A stretch of 64,000 nucleotides of DNA from Caulobacter segnis (GTDB lineage Bacteria; Pseudomonadota; Alphaproteobacteria; Caulobacterales; Caulobacteraceae), in NCBI RefSeq assembly GCF_029543125.1, contig NZ_JARQWW010000002.1:496001-560000 (forward strand), given 5' to 3'. The first letter of the stretch is position 1, and every line of letters starts with the position of its first letter. A program made the translations under genes and the position numbers. The notes beneath the pieces are model-generated. The model saw only the letters and a list, made by a program, of their open reading frames with translations. It was not told the DNA's origin and did not search any database. Positions 56,359 to 63,351 of the stretch are shown piece by piece.

Positions 56359-57030
56359 TCAACCGGTGAACGGACGGATCAGAATTTCTACCCGGCGGTT
56401 GCGGGCGCGGCCGTCCGGCGTGCCGTTGTCGGCGACCGGCTGGCGGGAGCTGACGCCCTCCACATAGAGCCGCTCGCGCATCACGCCCCGGTCAATCAGG
56501 TAGGAGGCCACGGACGAGGCCCGGCGCTCCGACAGGGGCTGGTTGATGGCGTCGCCGCCGCTGCTGTCGGTGTGGCCGATGACGTCGACCATGGAGCGGT
56601 CGTACTGGCGCAGGACGCTGGCGACGTCGTCCAGCACGGGCAGGAAGCGGCTGTCGAGGTTCGACTGGTTGGTGGCGAAGGTGACGTCCGACGGCATCAC
56701 CAGGATCAGGTTGTCGCGGTCGCGGCGCACGCCGACGCCGGAGCCGGAGAGCTGCTGCTCCAGGGCGCGCTGCTGACGATCCATGTACTGACCGATGCCG
56801 GCGCCGGCCAGGGCGCCGACACCCGCGCCGATGAGGGCGTTCTTGCGGCCCTGCTCGCCGCTGTTGGTGTTGGTCAGGTAGCCCAGCAGGGCGCCGCCGA
56901 GAGCGCCCGCGATGGCGCCCGTGCCGGTGTTGTTGCGGCGAGGCGTCGAGCTGTACGGATCGGTGGTGGTGCAAGCCGCGGCGAGCATGGCGGCGACGCC
57001 TACGCTCAGGATGACGGGTCTGGCGCGCAT
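56359..57030 (-). CDS. OmpA family lipoprotein
   Basis: A 223-residue outer-membrane-associated lipoprotein: signal peptide and lipobox (VGVAAMLAAAC, Cys near residue 20). A glycine-zipper-like segment follows (GAIAGALGGALLGYLTNT and LIGAGVGALAGAGIGQYM). The C-terminal OmpA peptidoglycan-binding domain has VIGHTDSSGG, LSERRASSVASYLIDRGV and NRRVEILIRP. It tethers the outer membrane to peptidoglycan. The start at 57030 has GGAGGAGG upstream. It borders the tRNA-Ala island. Confidence 0.93.
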   Translation of the reverse strand: MRARPVILSVGVAAMLAAACTTTDPYSSTPRRNNTGTGAIAGALGGALLGYLTNTNSGEQGRKNALIGAGVGALAGAGIGQYMDRQQRALEQQLSGSGVGVRRDRDNLILVMPSDVTFATNQSNLDSRFLPVLDDVASVLRQYDRSMVDVIGHTDSSGGDAINQPLSERRASSVASYLIDRGVMRERLYVEGVSSRQPVADNGTPDGRARNRRVEILIRPFTG

Positions 57031-57123
57031 GGCGTCCTCCTCCTGGATGTCCAAGGTCTCAGAACGTCGCGCTTATGGTGAAGGTTCCGGGCGGGAACAA
57101 GGCAAGGAGCCTGAAAAGGACAA

Positions 57124-57147
57124 GGCCCGGACGTTTCCGTCCGGGCC
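57124..57147 (-). terminator. Original tRNA-Ala terminator, now separated from the tRNA by the island
   Basis: GGCCCGGACG (57124-57133) pairs perfectly with CGTCCGGGCC (57138-57147) around TTTC. Transcription of the tRNA runs on the minus strand, where the hairpin is followed by TTGTCCTTTT. It sits beside the displaced tRNA end at 57151, and so is the original chromosomal terminator of tRNA-Ala. Confidence 0.7.
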
Positions 57148-57150
57148 CTG

Positions 57151-57169
57151 ATGGTGGAGCTAAGCGGAG
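57151..57169 (-). repeat. Distal attachment site: displaced 3' end of tRNA-Ala (att repeat)
   Basis: These 19 bases are identical to 63351-63369, the 3' end (with CCA) of tRNA-Ala(GGC), in the same orientation. The identity stops at 57170. No tRNA body accompanies this copy. It marks the junction left when an element integrated into the tRNA and supplied a new 3' end. Confidence 0.9.
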
Positions 57170-57268
57170 GTTGTTACCCGCTTGAAACCATGAAGGTTTG
57201 TCTTTGGGCATCACGGTTGCCTTGCCCGGATGTAAAAGTATTTCGCGCACCGGGGAAGAGCTGAGAAG

Positions 57269-57514
57269 TCAGTCAGGCCGCTGCTTCGGTATCGCGCCGG
57301 ACGCGCCAATCGCATGCGGGCCGGTCGCAGAGACCGGAAGTTTGCCAATGGCGAATACCGCACGGTCGTTCATTGCAGTCCCAACGCCAGCCCCGATAAA
57401 CGGCCACACCGCCGCCTGGCCGTATGATCCAACGCTGGGGGATCGAAGATAAGGGCCTGGCCTGATATTTTGCTCCGCCAGGCGGACGTTTTTGATCGCC
57501 TGGCCGATTGACAT
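57269..57514 (-). CDS. Possible small protein in the island leader
   Basis: An 81-residue ORF with acceptable codon use and unbiased composition (SIGQAIKNVRLAEQNIRPG, then Gly/Ala-rich stretches such as AAVWPFIGAGVGTAMNDRAV). The ATG at 57514 has GGCGGGGTGG upstream. There are no recognised domains, and no competing gene on the other strand. Low-confidence call. Confidence 0.3.
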   Translation of the reverse strand: MSIGQAIKNVRLAEQNIRPGPYLRSPSVGSYGQAAVWPFIGAGVGTAMNDRAVFAIGKLPVSATGPHAIGASGAIPKQRPD

Positions 57515-57575
57515 GGCCACCCCGCCTGGGGCTTATACACACTACGCGGCAGCCGGTGTCGGCTGCGACGTGCAC

Positions 57576-57602
57576 AGGAGGTACGAAATGAAGACGAATT
57601 AG
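57576..57602 (+). promoter_or_regulatory. Strong ribosome site and 4-codon ORF in the island leader
   Basis: AGGAGG at 57576-57581, a 6-base spacer, then ATG-AAG-ACG-AAT-TAG (57588-57602). A perfect initiation site for such a short ORF suggests a leader peptide, or the truncated start of an older gene. The frame that encodes the 44-residue ORF at 57827 (offset by two bases) is open across this point. Confidence 0.35.
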
Positions 57603-57826
57603 ACGACCGGGCGCTCGCGACCTGGCTATACCGCTGCAGGTCGGGCCGGATGGAGAGGGGGCGCAATCCCCTCAACCACCCGGTGGGCGAACCCAATTCG
57701 TGCTGGGTAACGGGGCTTGCCGGCCGAAGCCTTCGCCGATCACCAGACACAGGACAGGGCCATTGGCCCGACTTCTGCGTGATCAGTCAAGGGTTTTGCG
57801 CCCCGCTTAGCAGCGAGGTTACCGCC

Positions 57827-57961
57827 ATGCGTAGGCGGACTTTCGTCCCTCCGGGGTACCGGCTGGTCTTCAGGGCCACCCGAACCGACCCTCGGACCGG
57901 AAAGGTGCTTCATGCTCGCGCCTATGGGCTTCGAGCGTGGCCCATCCTGATCCGGAAGTGA
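57827..57961 (+). CDS. Small basic protein of the island, 44 residues
   Basis: A 44-codon ORF encoding a basic, compact sequence (RRRTFVPPGYRLVFRATRT, then DPRTGKVLHARAYGLRAWPI). The PPGY...VFR and ARAYGLRAWPI segments look like a small folded beta protein and not random translation. No family is assigned. It ends 117 bases before the DGQHR gene, with a GC-rich hairpin between, and may be a third component of the module. Confidence 0.55.
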   Translation: MRRRTFVPPGYRLVFRATRTDPRTGKVLHARAYGLRAWPILIRK

Positions 57962-57968
57962 CACGGGA

Positions 57969-57999
57969 TGACCCCCGGAGCTCTGGCTCCTGGGGGTCA
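57969..57999 (+). terminator. GC-rich hairpin between the small ORF and the DGQHR gene
   Basis: TGACCCCC-GGAGC (57969-57981) pairs with GCTCC-GGGGGTCA (57986-57999) around TCTG with one bulged T. There is no T-tract after it, so it may attenuate or protect the transcript and need not terminate it. Confidence 0.5.
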
Positions 58000-58077
58000 G
58001 CTCCACCGCTACGCCAGCACCTCTCTGCCGCGAACACACAGGCCAAAGCGGCCAATTCTAATCGACGGAGAAAGCAG

Positions 58078-59571
58078 ATGACCGACGGTAAACGTTACGG
58101 TTTAGACCAGCTGAAAAGGACCGGCGGGCGGGGCACGGTCGACCTTCCCATGATTTCGGGCTTCAACATGGGCAACGGGACCCTGAACATCACCATGCCG
58201 ATGGGTACCTTTAGAGAAGTGGCTTTGGTCGCTAACGAGGCCCGCATTTTGTCTATGGGTGAGGGTCCTGAGCAAGTCGCCCAACGCCAGCTAATCCCTG
58301 ACCATGCGAGGAAGTTGGCCCTCTATATCCTGCGAGGATTGCTCGCGGGTGTGAAGTCAAAATGGAGGATGGCAGGGCGTCACGTGCCGGATTGCCTCAC
58401 AGACATTCTCAACGAGCTGGGAGAGGGGCCTTACCAAGCCCTTCAGCCCTTCACCGCAAACATTCGGAACATCCAACCAGGAGAGCTGGAGTTCGAAGAC
58501 ACCCCCGCAGGCACCATTCTGCACCTCCATAAACTCCAGAGGCTTTTCGTCGTCGACGGCCAGCACCGCCTGCGCGCTGGCGAGATGGTGCACGACTGGC
58601 TCAGCGTGGTGATCACGAATGCCAAGTACCCCAAGAAGGGCTTGTGGATTGGTGACACCCAAGAGGTGACCTCAGACGAGATGGAGGTCTGGGCTGCAGC
58701 TCTTACAGAGTTCGACACCTCGTTCACGATCGATGTCACGGTCCACCTTGGCCTTGACGCAGGGCAGGAGCGGCAACTTTTCCACGACCTCAACGTGCTG
58801 GGAAAGAAGCCCTCGGCAGCGCAGGCGCTATCGTTCGACGCCGCCAATCCCGTCAATAAGTACGCGTCTGACCGCCTTGCTCCTAACGGCCATGTGCATG
58901 GGTTGAAGGTCGTGGACGCGGGCCACAAGAAGTCTGGCACCAAACTCGAAGACGCCGCGATCTTCCGGGACGACCTCGTGAACACCTGCGCCATACTGTT
59001 CCGGGGCGCCTTCAATCAGTCAGGCATCACGCCAATGGATGTCATGGGCGCAGAAGATTATGCGGATAACTTCTGGCGGGCGCTTTCCCGGCAGCCGGGC
59101 TGGGCTGAAGCCGGTAGAGACCGGCTGACGCTGCTTGCACAGCCCACCGTAATCAAGGGCATGGCGTTCCTTGTGCGGTCCTTCCACAACGGTGAAGAAG
59201 CCCGCGATGAGCCTGCGGCCCATGGGAAGCGGGATGCGATCATCGACGCAATCGCCAATGGCGCGGTCGATTTCTCTCATGAGAACCCCCTTTGGCGCGT
59301 CTATCTGATGAGCCACGAGGATCGTGAGGAAGCGTTTCCGGGCATCAGCGAATACATCACTCCGGATGCTGTCCTTAAGCCCTATGGAACGTGGGATGAC
59401 GACGCGCGGCGCTTGCAGCTTGGTCCGAACACCCGCGACATCTCTCGCTACCTCGCTGACCTCGTTCGGTACCAGCTCCGCGATCAGGTCGGGCTTGAGC
59501 CGCGGCCAGGGCTCATCTCACTGAAGAGGAAGCTCGCGGAAGCTGAAGCTCAGAAGCTGACTGCTGCCTAG
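58078..59571 (+). CDS. DndB-like DGQHR domain protein
   Basis: A 497-residue protein. It has the DGQHR motif at residues 160-164 (FVVDGQHRLRAGE) and a second conserved block FHDLNVLGKKPSAAQALSFD near residue 235. This matches the DGQHR/DndB superfamily, named for the DNA-phosphorothioation regulator DndB and also found in mobile elements and restriction-like loci. The ATG at 58078 has GGAGAAAGCAG upstream. No dndA/C/D/E genes are in the island, so it works outside the classical dnd pathway. It is followed 200 bp later by a GHKL-ATPase/nuclease-like gene on the same strand, with which it probably forms a module. Confidence 0.83.
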   Translation: MTDGKRYGLDQLKRTGGRGTVDLPMISGFNMGNGTLNITMPMGTFREVALVANEARILSMGEGPEQVAQRQLIPDHARKLALYILRGLLAGVKSKWRMAGRHVPDCLTDILNELGEGPYQALQPFTANIRNIQPGELEFEDTPAGTILHLHKLQRLFVVDGQHRLRAGEMVHDWLSVVITNAKYPKKGLWIGDTQEVTSDEMEVWAAALTEFDTSFTIDVTVHLGLDAGQERQLFHDLNVLGKKPSAAQALSFDAANPVNKYASDRLAPNGHVHGLKVVDAGHKKSGTKLEDAAIFRDDLVNTCAILFRGAFNQSGITPMDVMGAEDYADNFWRALSRQPGWAEAGRDRLTLLAQPTVIKGMAFLVRSFHNGEEARDEPAAHGKRDAIIDAIANGAVDFSHENPLWRVYLMSHEDREEAFPGISEYITPDAVLKPYGTWDDDARRLQLGPNTRDISRYLADLVRYQLRDQVGLEPRPGLISLKRKLAEAEAQKLTAA

Positions 59572-59771
59572 CGGCGGCGGCGCTTGTCGGAGGACGCTCT
59601 CATCACCCGAGGGCGTCCATTCGCCTGAGGAAGACGCTTACCGTTCCGCTCGGGATCAAGAGCGCGCTTAAGAGGATGCCTACTTGGTTGACCCCGCCCC
59701 ACCTGGTTGAGCTTGCATTGATGCGGCACTCCGTTGCTAAGTTGTTCTCGGGCATGGGGGGGGGGTGAGGC
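59572..59771. other. Spacer between the DGQHR and GHKL genes with a G10 tract
   Basis: A 200-base spacer with no gene. A run of ten G (59756-59765) ends 6 bases before the TTG start of the next gene and forms its Shine-Dalgarno region. The rest shows no clear hairpin or promoter by eye. Confidence 0.45.
59756..59765 (+). repeat. G10 homopolymer at the ribosome-binding site of the GHKL gene
   Basis: Ten consecutive G just upstream of the TTG start at 59772 (GGTGAGGC between). The length is unusual for this window and places a slippage-prone tract where the ribosome binds. Confidence 0.5.
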
Positions 59772-61757
59772 TTGCCGACTGATCCGATCAAGGTTGTAGC
59801 GCAGCGGGATACGTTCCTGCGGATCGCCCGTGCGCGCCCTCTAACGGCTATCGCGGAGCTGATCTGGAATAGCCTCGACGCCGACGCCACTAGCGTCACG
59901 GTGTATTTCGACGAGAACGAGCTTGGCCTGCGCGGGATTGTCGTGGAGGACGACGGTGACGGCGCGACGCCGGATGAAGCGAGGGAGTTCTTCCGTCGCC
60001 TGGGGGGCTCTTGGAAGAAGCCTGGCTCCCGCACGAAGAAGCACGGTCGCGTGCTTCATGGGAGCCAGGGCCAGGGCCGCTACAAGGCTCTTTCCGTGGG
60101 GCGGTCAATCCAGTGGACGTATTATTACGAGCAGGACGGCGACATCTACGAGTTCGCCCTCAGCATCCTCGGGGACGACCCGTCCGAGGTTCGGGCTAGC
60201 GACCCGAAGAAGTCAGGCCGCGACCGCACCGGCTGCATCGTGCGGATACAAGACCCAATTCGCCAGTTTAAGAACCTCGATAGCGAGGAAGCGGTCCTCG
60301 AAATTACTGAACTATTTGCGATCTATCTCGCCGACTATCCGGGTGTCCGCGTCTCCTATGCCGGTCAGGCGCTCGATCCGAAGTCGGCCATTTCCAACCA
60401 GTTTTCCCTTGAGGTTCCTGAGGTGAAGCTCGCGGCGGGTGATAGCGCCGGGCCGGGAAGACTGCGAGTGCTGGAGTGGCGGCATCTGGACCGTCGGAGC
60501 CTCTTCATTTGTGATGCGCGAGGCTTTGCGCTCCAGCAGGTGAGCACGCGGTTTCAGCTCAAGAAGCACTCCTTCTCCGCCTACCTTCAGTCCCCGTATC
60601 TCGATCAGCTCGACCAAGAGAACCGGCTGGACCTGGCCGAGCTTGATCCCCTTGTATCTGCCGTGATCGAGGCGGCGAAGGACGCGATCAAGGCTCACTA
60701 CGACGCCGAGGGGAAGCGGGAGGCGGCTCGCATGATCCAGGAATGGAAGGCGAGCAAAATCTACCCATACGAGGACGAGCCGAAAAATGACGTCGAAGCG
60801 GCTGAGCGTCAGGTCTTCGAGATTGTCGCCGTCAAAGTTCAGACTGCTCACAGCGAGTTAGCCGGTGCGCCGAAGCTCGCAAAGAAGCTGCAACTGGAGC
60901 TTCTAAGGCACGCAATCGAGACAGGACCGAACCAACTACGCGAACTACTCGCCAAGGTCGTGGACCTGCCTAAGCGAGAGCAGGATGACCTGGCTAAGCT
61001 ATTGGAGCATACGACGCTTTCGTCGATCATCGGCGCAGCCAAGGTGGTCACGGACCGGTTGAGCTTCCTACGTGGCCTCTACCAAATCATCTACGAGTAC
61101 GACGAGACTGGGCGGGTCAAAGAGCGGACGCAGCTCCACCGCGTCCTCGCGCTAAACCCGTGGCTGTTCGGCGAGGAGTTCGTCGTCTCGACCGATGATC
61201 GCGACCTGACGGCTGTCCTAAAGTCGCACAAGAAATTCCTCGATGAGGACATCGTGATCGACGATCCGGTCAAGCACGTGGACCAGAAGCGGGGCGTCGT
61301 CGACCTAATGCTCTCACGTCTTTTGCGCCGACATCGAGCCGATGAGGTCGAGCACTTAGTCGTCGAACTCAAGCGGCCTGGCGTGGCAGTGGGCCAGGAC
61401 GAGATCAATCAGATTTCAAAGTATGCGGCGTCCATCGAAAGGGATGGCCGATTTGCCACGCGCGATGGCGTCGTCTGGAGATACTGGGTCATCTCCGACA
61501 CGCTCGATGAGATGGGCAAATGGCAGGTCGAGCAGGACCAAAATGGTCGAGGCATGATCCGTGACACGCCAAAGTCCAAAATCTACGTGCGGACCTGGGA
61601 CCAGCTCATCGAAGAGAACAAGGCCAAATACCAGTTCATACAAGAGCGACTGAACTTCAGCGCCAATGACGAGCGCGCCATGAGCTACCTGCGAGGCGAG
61701 TATGCTGCCCTGCTGGATGGCGTAACCGTCGAAAGCGACCTCAATAAGGTTGGTTGA
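59772..61757 (+). CDS. GHKL ATPase fused to a PD-(D/E)xK nuclease-like domain
   Basis: A 661-residue protein. The N-terminal GHKL (Hsp90/MutL-type) ATPase has the N-box ELIWNSLDADA (Glu29, Asn33), G1 box VVEDDGDGA (Asp60-Asp61, Gly62, Gly64) and G2 box HGSQGQGRYKALSVG (Gly97-Gly102). A helical middle part follows (residues 290-440). The C-terminal domain has ERTQLHRVLALNPWLF near 451, then VVDLML (Asp511) and LVVELKRPG (Glu532-x-Lys534), a PD-(D/E)xK pattern reminiscent of DUF4263/Shedu nucleases. ATP-gated DNA cleavage is a fair prediction. Start is TTG at 59772, since an in-frame TGA lies at 59766. It follows the DGQHR gene on the same strand. Confidence 0.8.
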   Translation: MPTDPIKVVAQRDTFLRIARARPLTAIAELIWNSLDADATSVTVYFDENELGLRGIVVEDDGDGATPDEAREFFRRLGGSWKKPGSRTKKHGRVLHGSQGQGRYKALSVGRSIQWTYYYEQDGDIYEFALSILGDDPSEVRASDPKKSGRDRTGCIVRIQDPIRQFKNLDSEEAVLEITELFAIYLADYPGVRVSYAGQALDPKSAISNQFSLEVPEVKLAAGDSAGPGRLRVLEWRHLDRRSLFICDARGFALQQVSTRFQLKKHSFSAYLQSPYLDQLDQENRLDLAELDPLVSAVIEAAKDAIKAHYDAEGKREAARMIQEWKASKIYPYEDEPKNDVEAAERQVFEIVAVKVQTAHSELAGAPKLAKKLQLELLRHAIETGPNQLRELLAKVVDLPKREQDDLAKLLEHTTLSSIIGAAKVVTDRLSFLRGLYQIIYEYDETGRVKERTQLHRVLALNPWLFGEEFVVSTDDRDLTAVLKSHKKFLDEDIVIDDPVKHVDQKRGVVDLMLSRLLRRHRADEVEHLVVELKRPGVAVGQDEINQISKYAASIERDGRFATRDGVVWRYWVISDTLDEMGKWQVEQDQNGRGMIRDTPKSKIYVRTWDQLIEENKAKYQFIQERLNFSANDERAMSYLRGEYAALLDGVTVESDLNKVG

Positions 61758-61851
61758 GTGTCCCGCCTTTAATCTGTGCTGCACTCACTCCACGGCCTGT
61801 TTCCGTGATCCTTGCGCGCGCCCCCAACTGAGATTGCGATTAGACGCAGTG
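61758..61851. other. Short spacer between the GHKL gene and the IS3 element
   Basis: 94 bases with no gene and no integrase homology. It is the left flank of the IS. Its last bases (CAGTG) do not match the right flank (ACTCG), so there is no target-site duplication. Confidence 0.4.
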
Positions 61852-61913
61852 TGATCCTCCCCCGGTTTGGTGGACACCCATGCTAGGCTTTTGGGCCTGG
61901 AGAGGAGTGTCTG

Positions 61914-62229
61914 ATGAGTGGTTCGCGTCGGGTCTTTCCGGAGGCCTTCAAACGAGAGGCGGTTGATCGCGTCGCCAGCAGCGGCCTGTCGGCTGGGCAA
62001 GGTGGCCGCCGAGCTGGGTCTTCACGAGACGGTGCTTCGGCGATGGATGACGCAGTATGGGGCGCAGGCGACGGGGGCGGCGAGGCGCTCCCACACGCAA
62101 GCGCCGCCCCCGTCGCCGTCTGATCTGGCTTCTGAGAACGCCCGCCTGCGCCGTGAGAACGACCGGCTGCGCATGGAGCGCGATATCCTAAAAAAAGCCG
62201 CGCTCATCTTCGGAGCGGCCTCCCGTTGA
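61914..62229 (+). pseudogene. IS3 transposase orfA, frameshifted
   Basis: A Tnp HTH protein (SGSRRVFPEAFKREAVDRVASSGLS... then KVAAELGLHETVLRRWMTQYGAQ, then a leucine-zipper region SENARLRRENDRLRMERDILKKA). The first part is read from 61914 and the rest from the frame of 61918. The two join near 61995-61997, where an extra G in a GGG run breaks the frame. Removing one G gives a normal IS3 orfA of about 103 residues. A sequencing error cannot be excluded without reads. Confidence 0.75.
62190..62196 (+). promoter_or_regulatory. Programmed -1 frameshift site of the IS3 element (A7)
   Basis: Seven A followed by G, in frame as A-AAA-AAA-G relative to orfA. A -1 slip here moves the ribosome exactly into the orfB frame (30 bases before the orfB TTG), creating the OrfAB fusion that IS3 elements use as transposase. 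Confidence 0.75.
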
Positions 62230-63086
62230 AGTTCGGGTTCGTCGATGAGCATCGCGACATATGGCCGGTTCGGATGATGTGCGCCGTGCTGGGGCTTTCG
62301 GCCAGCGGCTACTATGCCTGGCGCACGCGCCCGGTCAGCCGCCGGGTTACGGCCAACGAGGCGCTGCTTGAGGACATTCGGCTGATCCACGCCGAGAGCT
62401 GCGGGACCTATGGCTCGCCCCGCGTCCATGCCGTCCTGCGTGGCCATGGCCGCCGGGTCGGCCGCACGCGCGTGGAGCTGTTGATGCGGCGCGCCGGCAT
62501 CCGCGGCCTCGCCGCGCTGCCCCGACGCACCCGCACGACCGACAGCCGCCACGGCTATCCGATCGCGCCCAACAGGCTCGGTCGCAACTTCACCGCCCAG
62601 GCGGCCAACCAGATCTGGCTGGCCGACCTGACCTACATCCCCACCGGCGAAGGGTGGCTCTACCTGGCCGCCATCCTCGACATGCACACGCGCAAGCTCG
62701 TCGGCTGGTCGATGCGCGAGACCCTGCATGTCCAGATCGCCCTGGAGGCGCTCGACATGGCCATCGAGCGCCAGCGTCCGGCACCCGGTCTCATCCATCA
62801 CTCGGACCGCGGCATCCAGTACGCGGCCGAGGCCTACCGCTCGGCCCTTGCAACGGCGGGGATTTCGCCGTCGATGAGCCGCAAGGGAGACTGTTGGGAC
62901 AACGCCCCGATGGAGAGCTTCTTCCACACCCTCAAGACCGAGCGGGTCCATCACCGGATTTACGCCACACGCGCCGAAGCCCGGCGAGATCTGTTCGGCT
63001 ACATCGAGGGCTTCTACAATTCCCGCCGCCTGCACTCGGCCCTGGGCTACATCAGTCCAGCCGACATGGAGCGTAGAGCGGCTTAA
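62226..63086 (+). CDS. IS3-family transposase OrfB (DDE integrase core)
   Basis: A 286-residue protein. The HTH_21-like segment (YGSPRVHAVLRGHGRRVGRTRVELLMRRAGIRGL) precedes the rve core with the triad Asp in IWLADLTYIPT, Asp in LIHHSDRGIQYA and Glu in NAPMESFFHTLKTE. The final YNSRRLHSALGYISPADME block is intact. It starts at TTG 62226, overlapping the orfA stop, but is normally expressed as OrfAB by frameshift. Because orfA is broken, the copy may be inactive unless helped in trans. Confidence 0.93.
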   Translation: MKFGFVDEHRDIWPVRMMCAVLGLSASGYYAWRTRPVSRRVTANEALLEDIRLIHAESCGTYGSPRVHAVLRGHGRRVGRTRVELLMRRAGIRGLAALPRRTRTTDSRHGYPIAPNRLGRNFTAQAANQIWLADLTYIPTGEGWLYLAAILDMHTRKLVGWSMRETLHVQIALEALDMAIERQRPAPGLIHHSDRGIQYAAEAYRSALATAGISPSMSRKGDCWDNAPMESFFHTLKTERVHHRIYATRAEARRDLFGYIEGFYNSRRLHSALGYISPADMERRAA

Positions 63087-63114
63087 CCCCGTCCACTATT
63101 TCGGGGGAAGATCA

Positions 63115-63223
63115 ACTCGACGCGGGGCTTACCGCTCTTGGTCGGGAAGTAGGGGCGCAGTTCGTCGGGCACCACACGGCGGAAGTAGTAGGTCGCACCG
63201 ACCTTCGTGAGATGGGTCGCCAT
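63115..63223 (-). pseudogene. Integrase (tyrosine recombinase) remnant, 5' part only
   Basis: From ATG 63223 the reverse strand reads MATHLTKVGATYYFRRVVP, then DELRPYFPTKSGKPRVEL, and runs into the IS right end at 63114. The YYFRRVVPDELRPYF pattern is the N-terminal arm-type start of many phage/island tyrosine recombinases (RRxVPxDLR). In its frame a stop follows inside the IS at 63083. The catalytic core (R, HxxR, Y) is absent. The gene lies 128 bases from the tRNA-Ala, where island integrases usually are. Confidence 0.82.
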
Positions 63224-63351
63224 AGGGTCATCACCTTTACCAGATGTAACACCCACTCGACGCGCCTTCCTGGAACTCCGTGCCGGTTCCTGAGGGATTT
63301 CAGACCCTTGGAAAAGGCGAAAGCCCGCCGGAGTTTACCGGCGGGCCTTCA
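63224..63351. other. Region between the integrase remnant and tRNA-Ala
   Basis: About 128 bases holding the integrase upstream region and the hairpin at 63323-63346. No gene. It is the attachment-side end of the island. Confidence 0.5.
63323..63346 (-). terminator. Terminator supplied by the island for the reconstituted tRNA-Ala
   Basis: GCCCGCCGG (63323-63331) pairs perfectly with CCGGCGGGC (63338-63346). On the minus strand it is followed by TTTCGCCTTTTCC, so it can end tRNA-Ala transcription. It replaces the original terminator now at 57124-57147. Confidence 0.7.

Larger units (their letters stand above)
57170..57826. other. Island left leader region without a confident gene
   Basis: About 650 bases. 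They contain a possible minus-strand ORF (57269-57514) and, at 57576-57602, a strong Shine-Dalgarno AGGAGG followed 6 bases later by a 4-codon ORF (ATG to TAG). Several GC-rich hairpins are present (for example GAGGGG with CCCCTC near 57654-57672). The frame of the small ORF at 57827 stays open back to 57512 but without a good start. Probably a promoter/leader for the downstream module; a structured RNA is possible. Confidence 0.4.
61852..63114 (+). mobile_element. IS3-family insertion sequence
   Basis: A 1263-base element with terminal inverted repeats. The left end starts TGATCCTCCCCCG and the right end, reversed, starts TGATCTTCCCCCG; 19 of the first 24 positions match. It carries the two-ORF transposase arrangement of the IS3 family (helix-turn-helix OrfA, DDE OrfB) with an A7 frameshift signal. 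It has no target duplication and has cut into the island's integrase gene. Confidence 0.92.

Noticed and set aside
57937..58077. Longer start for the DGQHR protein.
   Set aside because: The extra residues cross a GC-rich hairpin and are not domain-like; the ATG at 58078 has a ribosome site.
59754..59774. ATG upstream of the GHKL gene start joined by the G10 tract, as a phase-variable in-frame start.
   Set aside because: At the present length it ends in TGA after four codons, and adding or removing one G also leads to early stops, so length change would not create a longer protein. Only an effect on ribosome binding remains possible.
61852..63114. Target-site duplication around the IS3 element.
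   Set aside because: The flanks read CAGTG and ACTCG and cannot be matched at any reasonable IS end definition.
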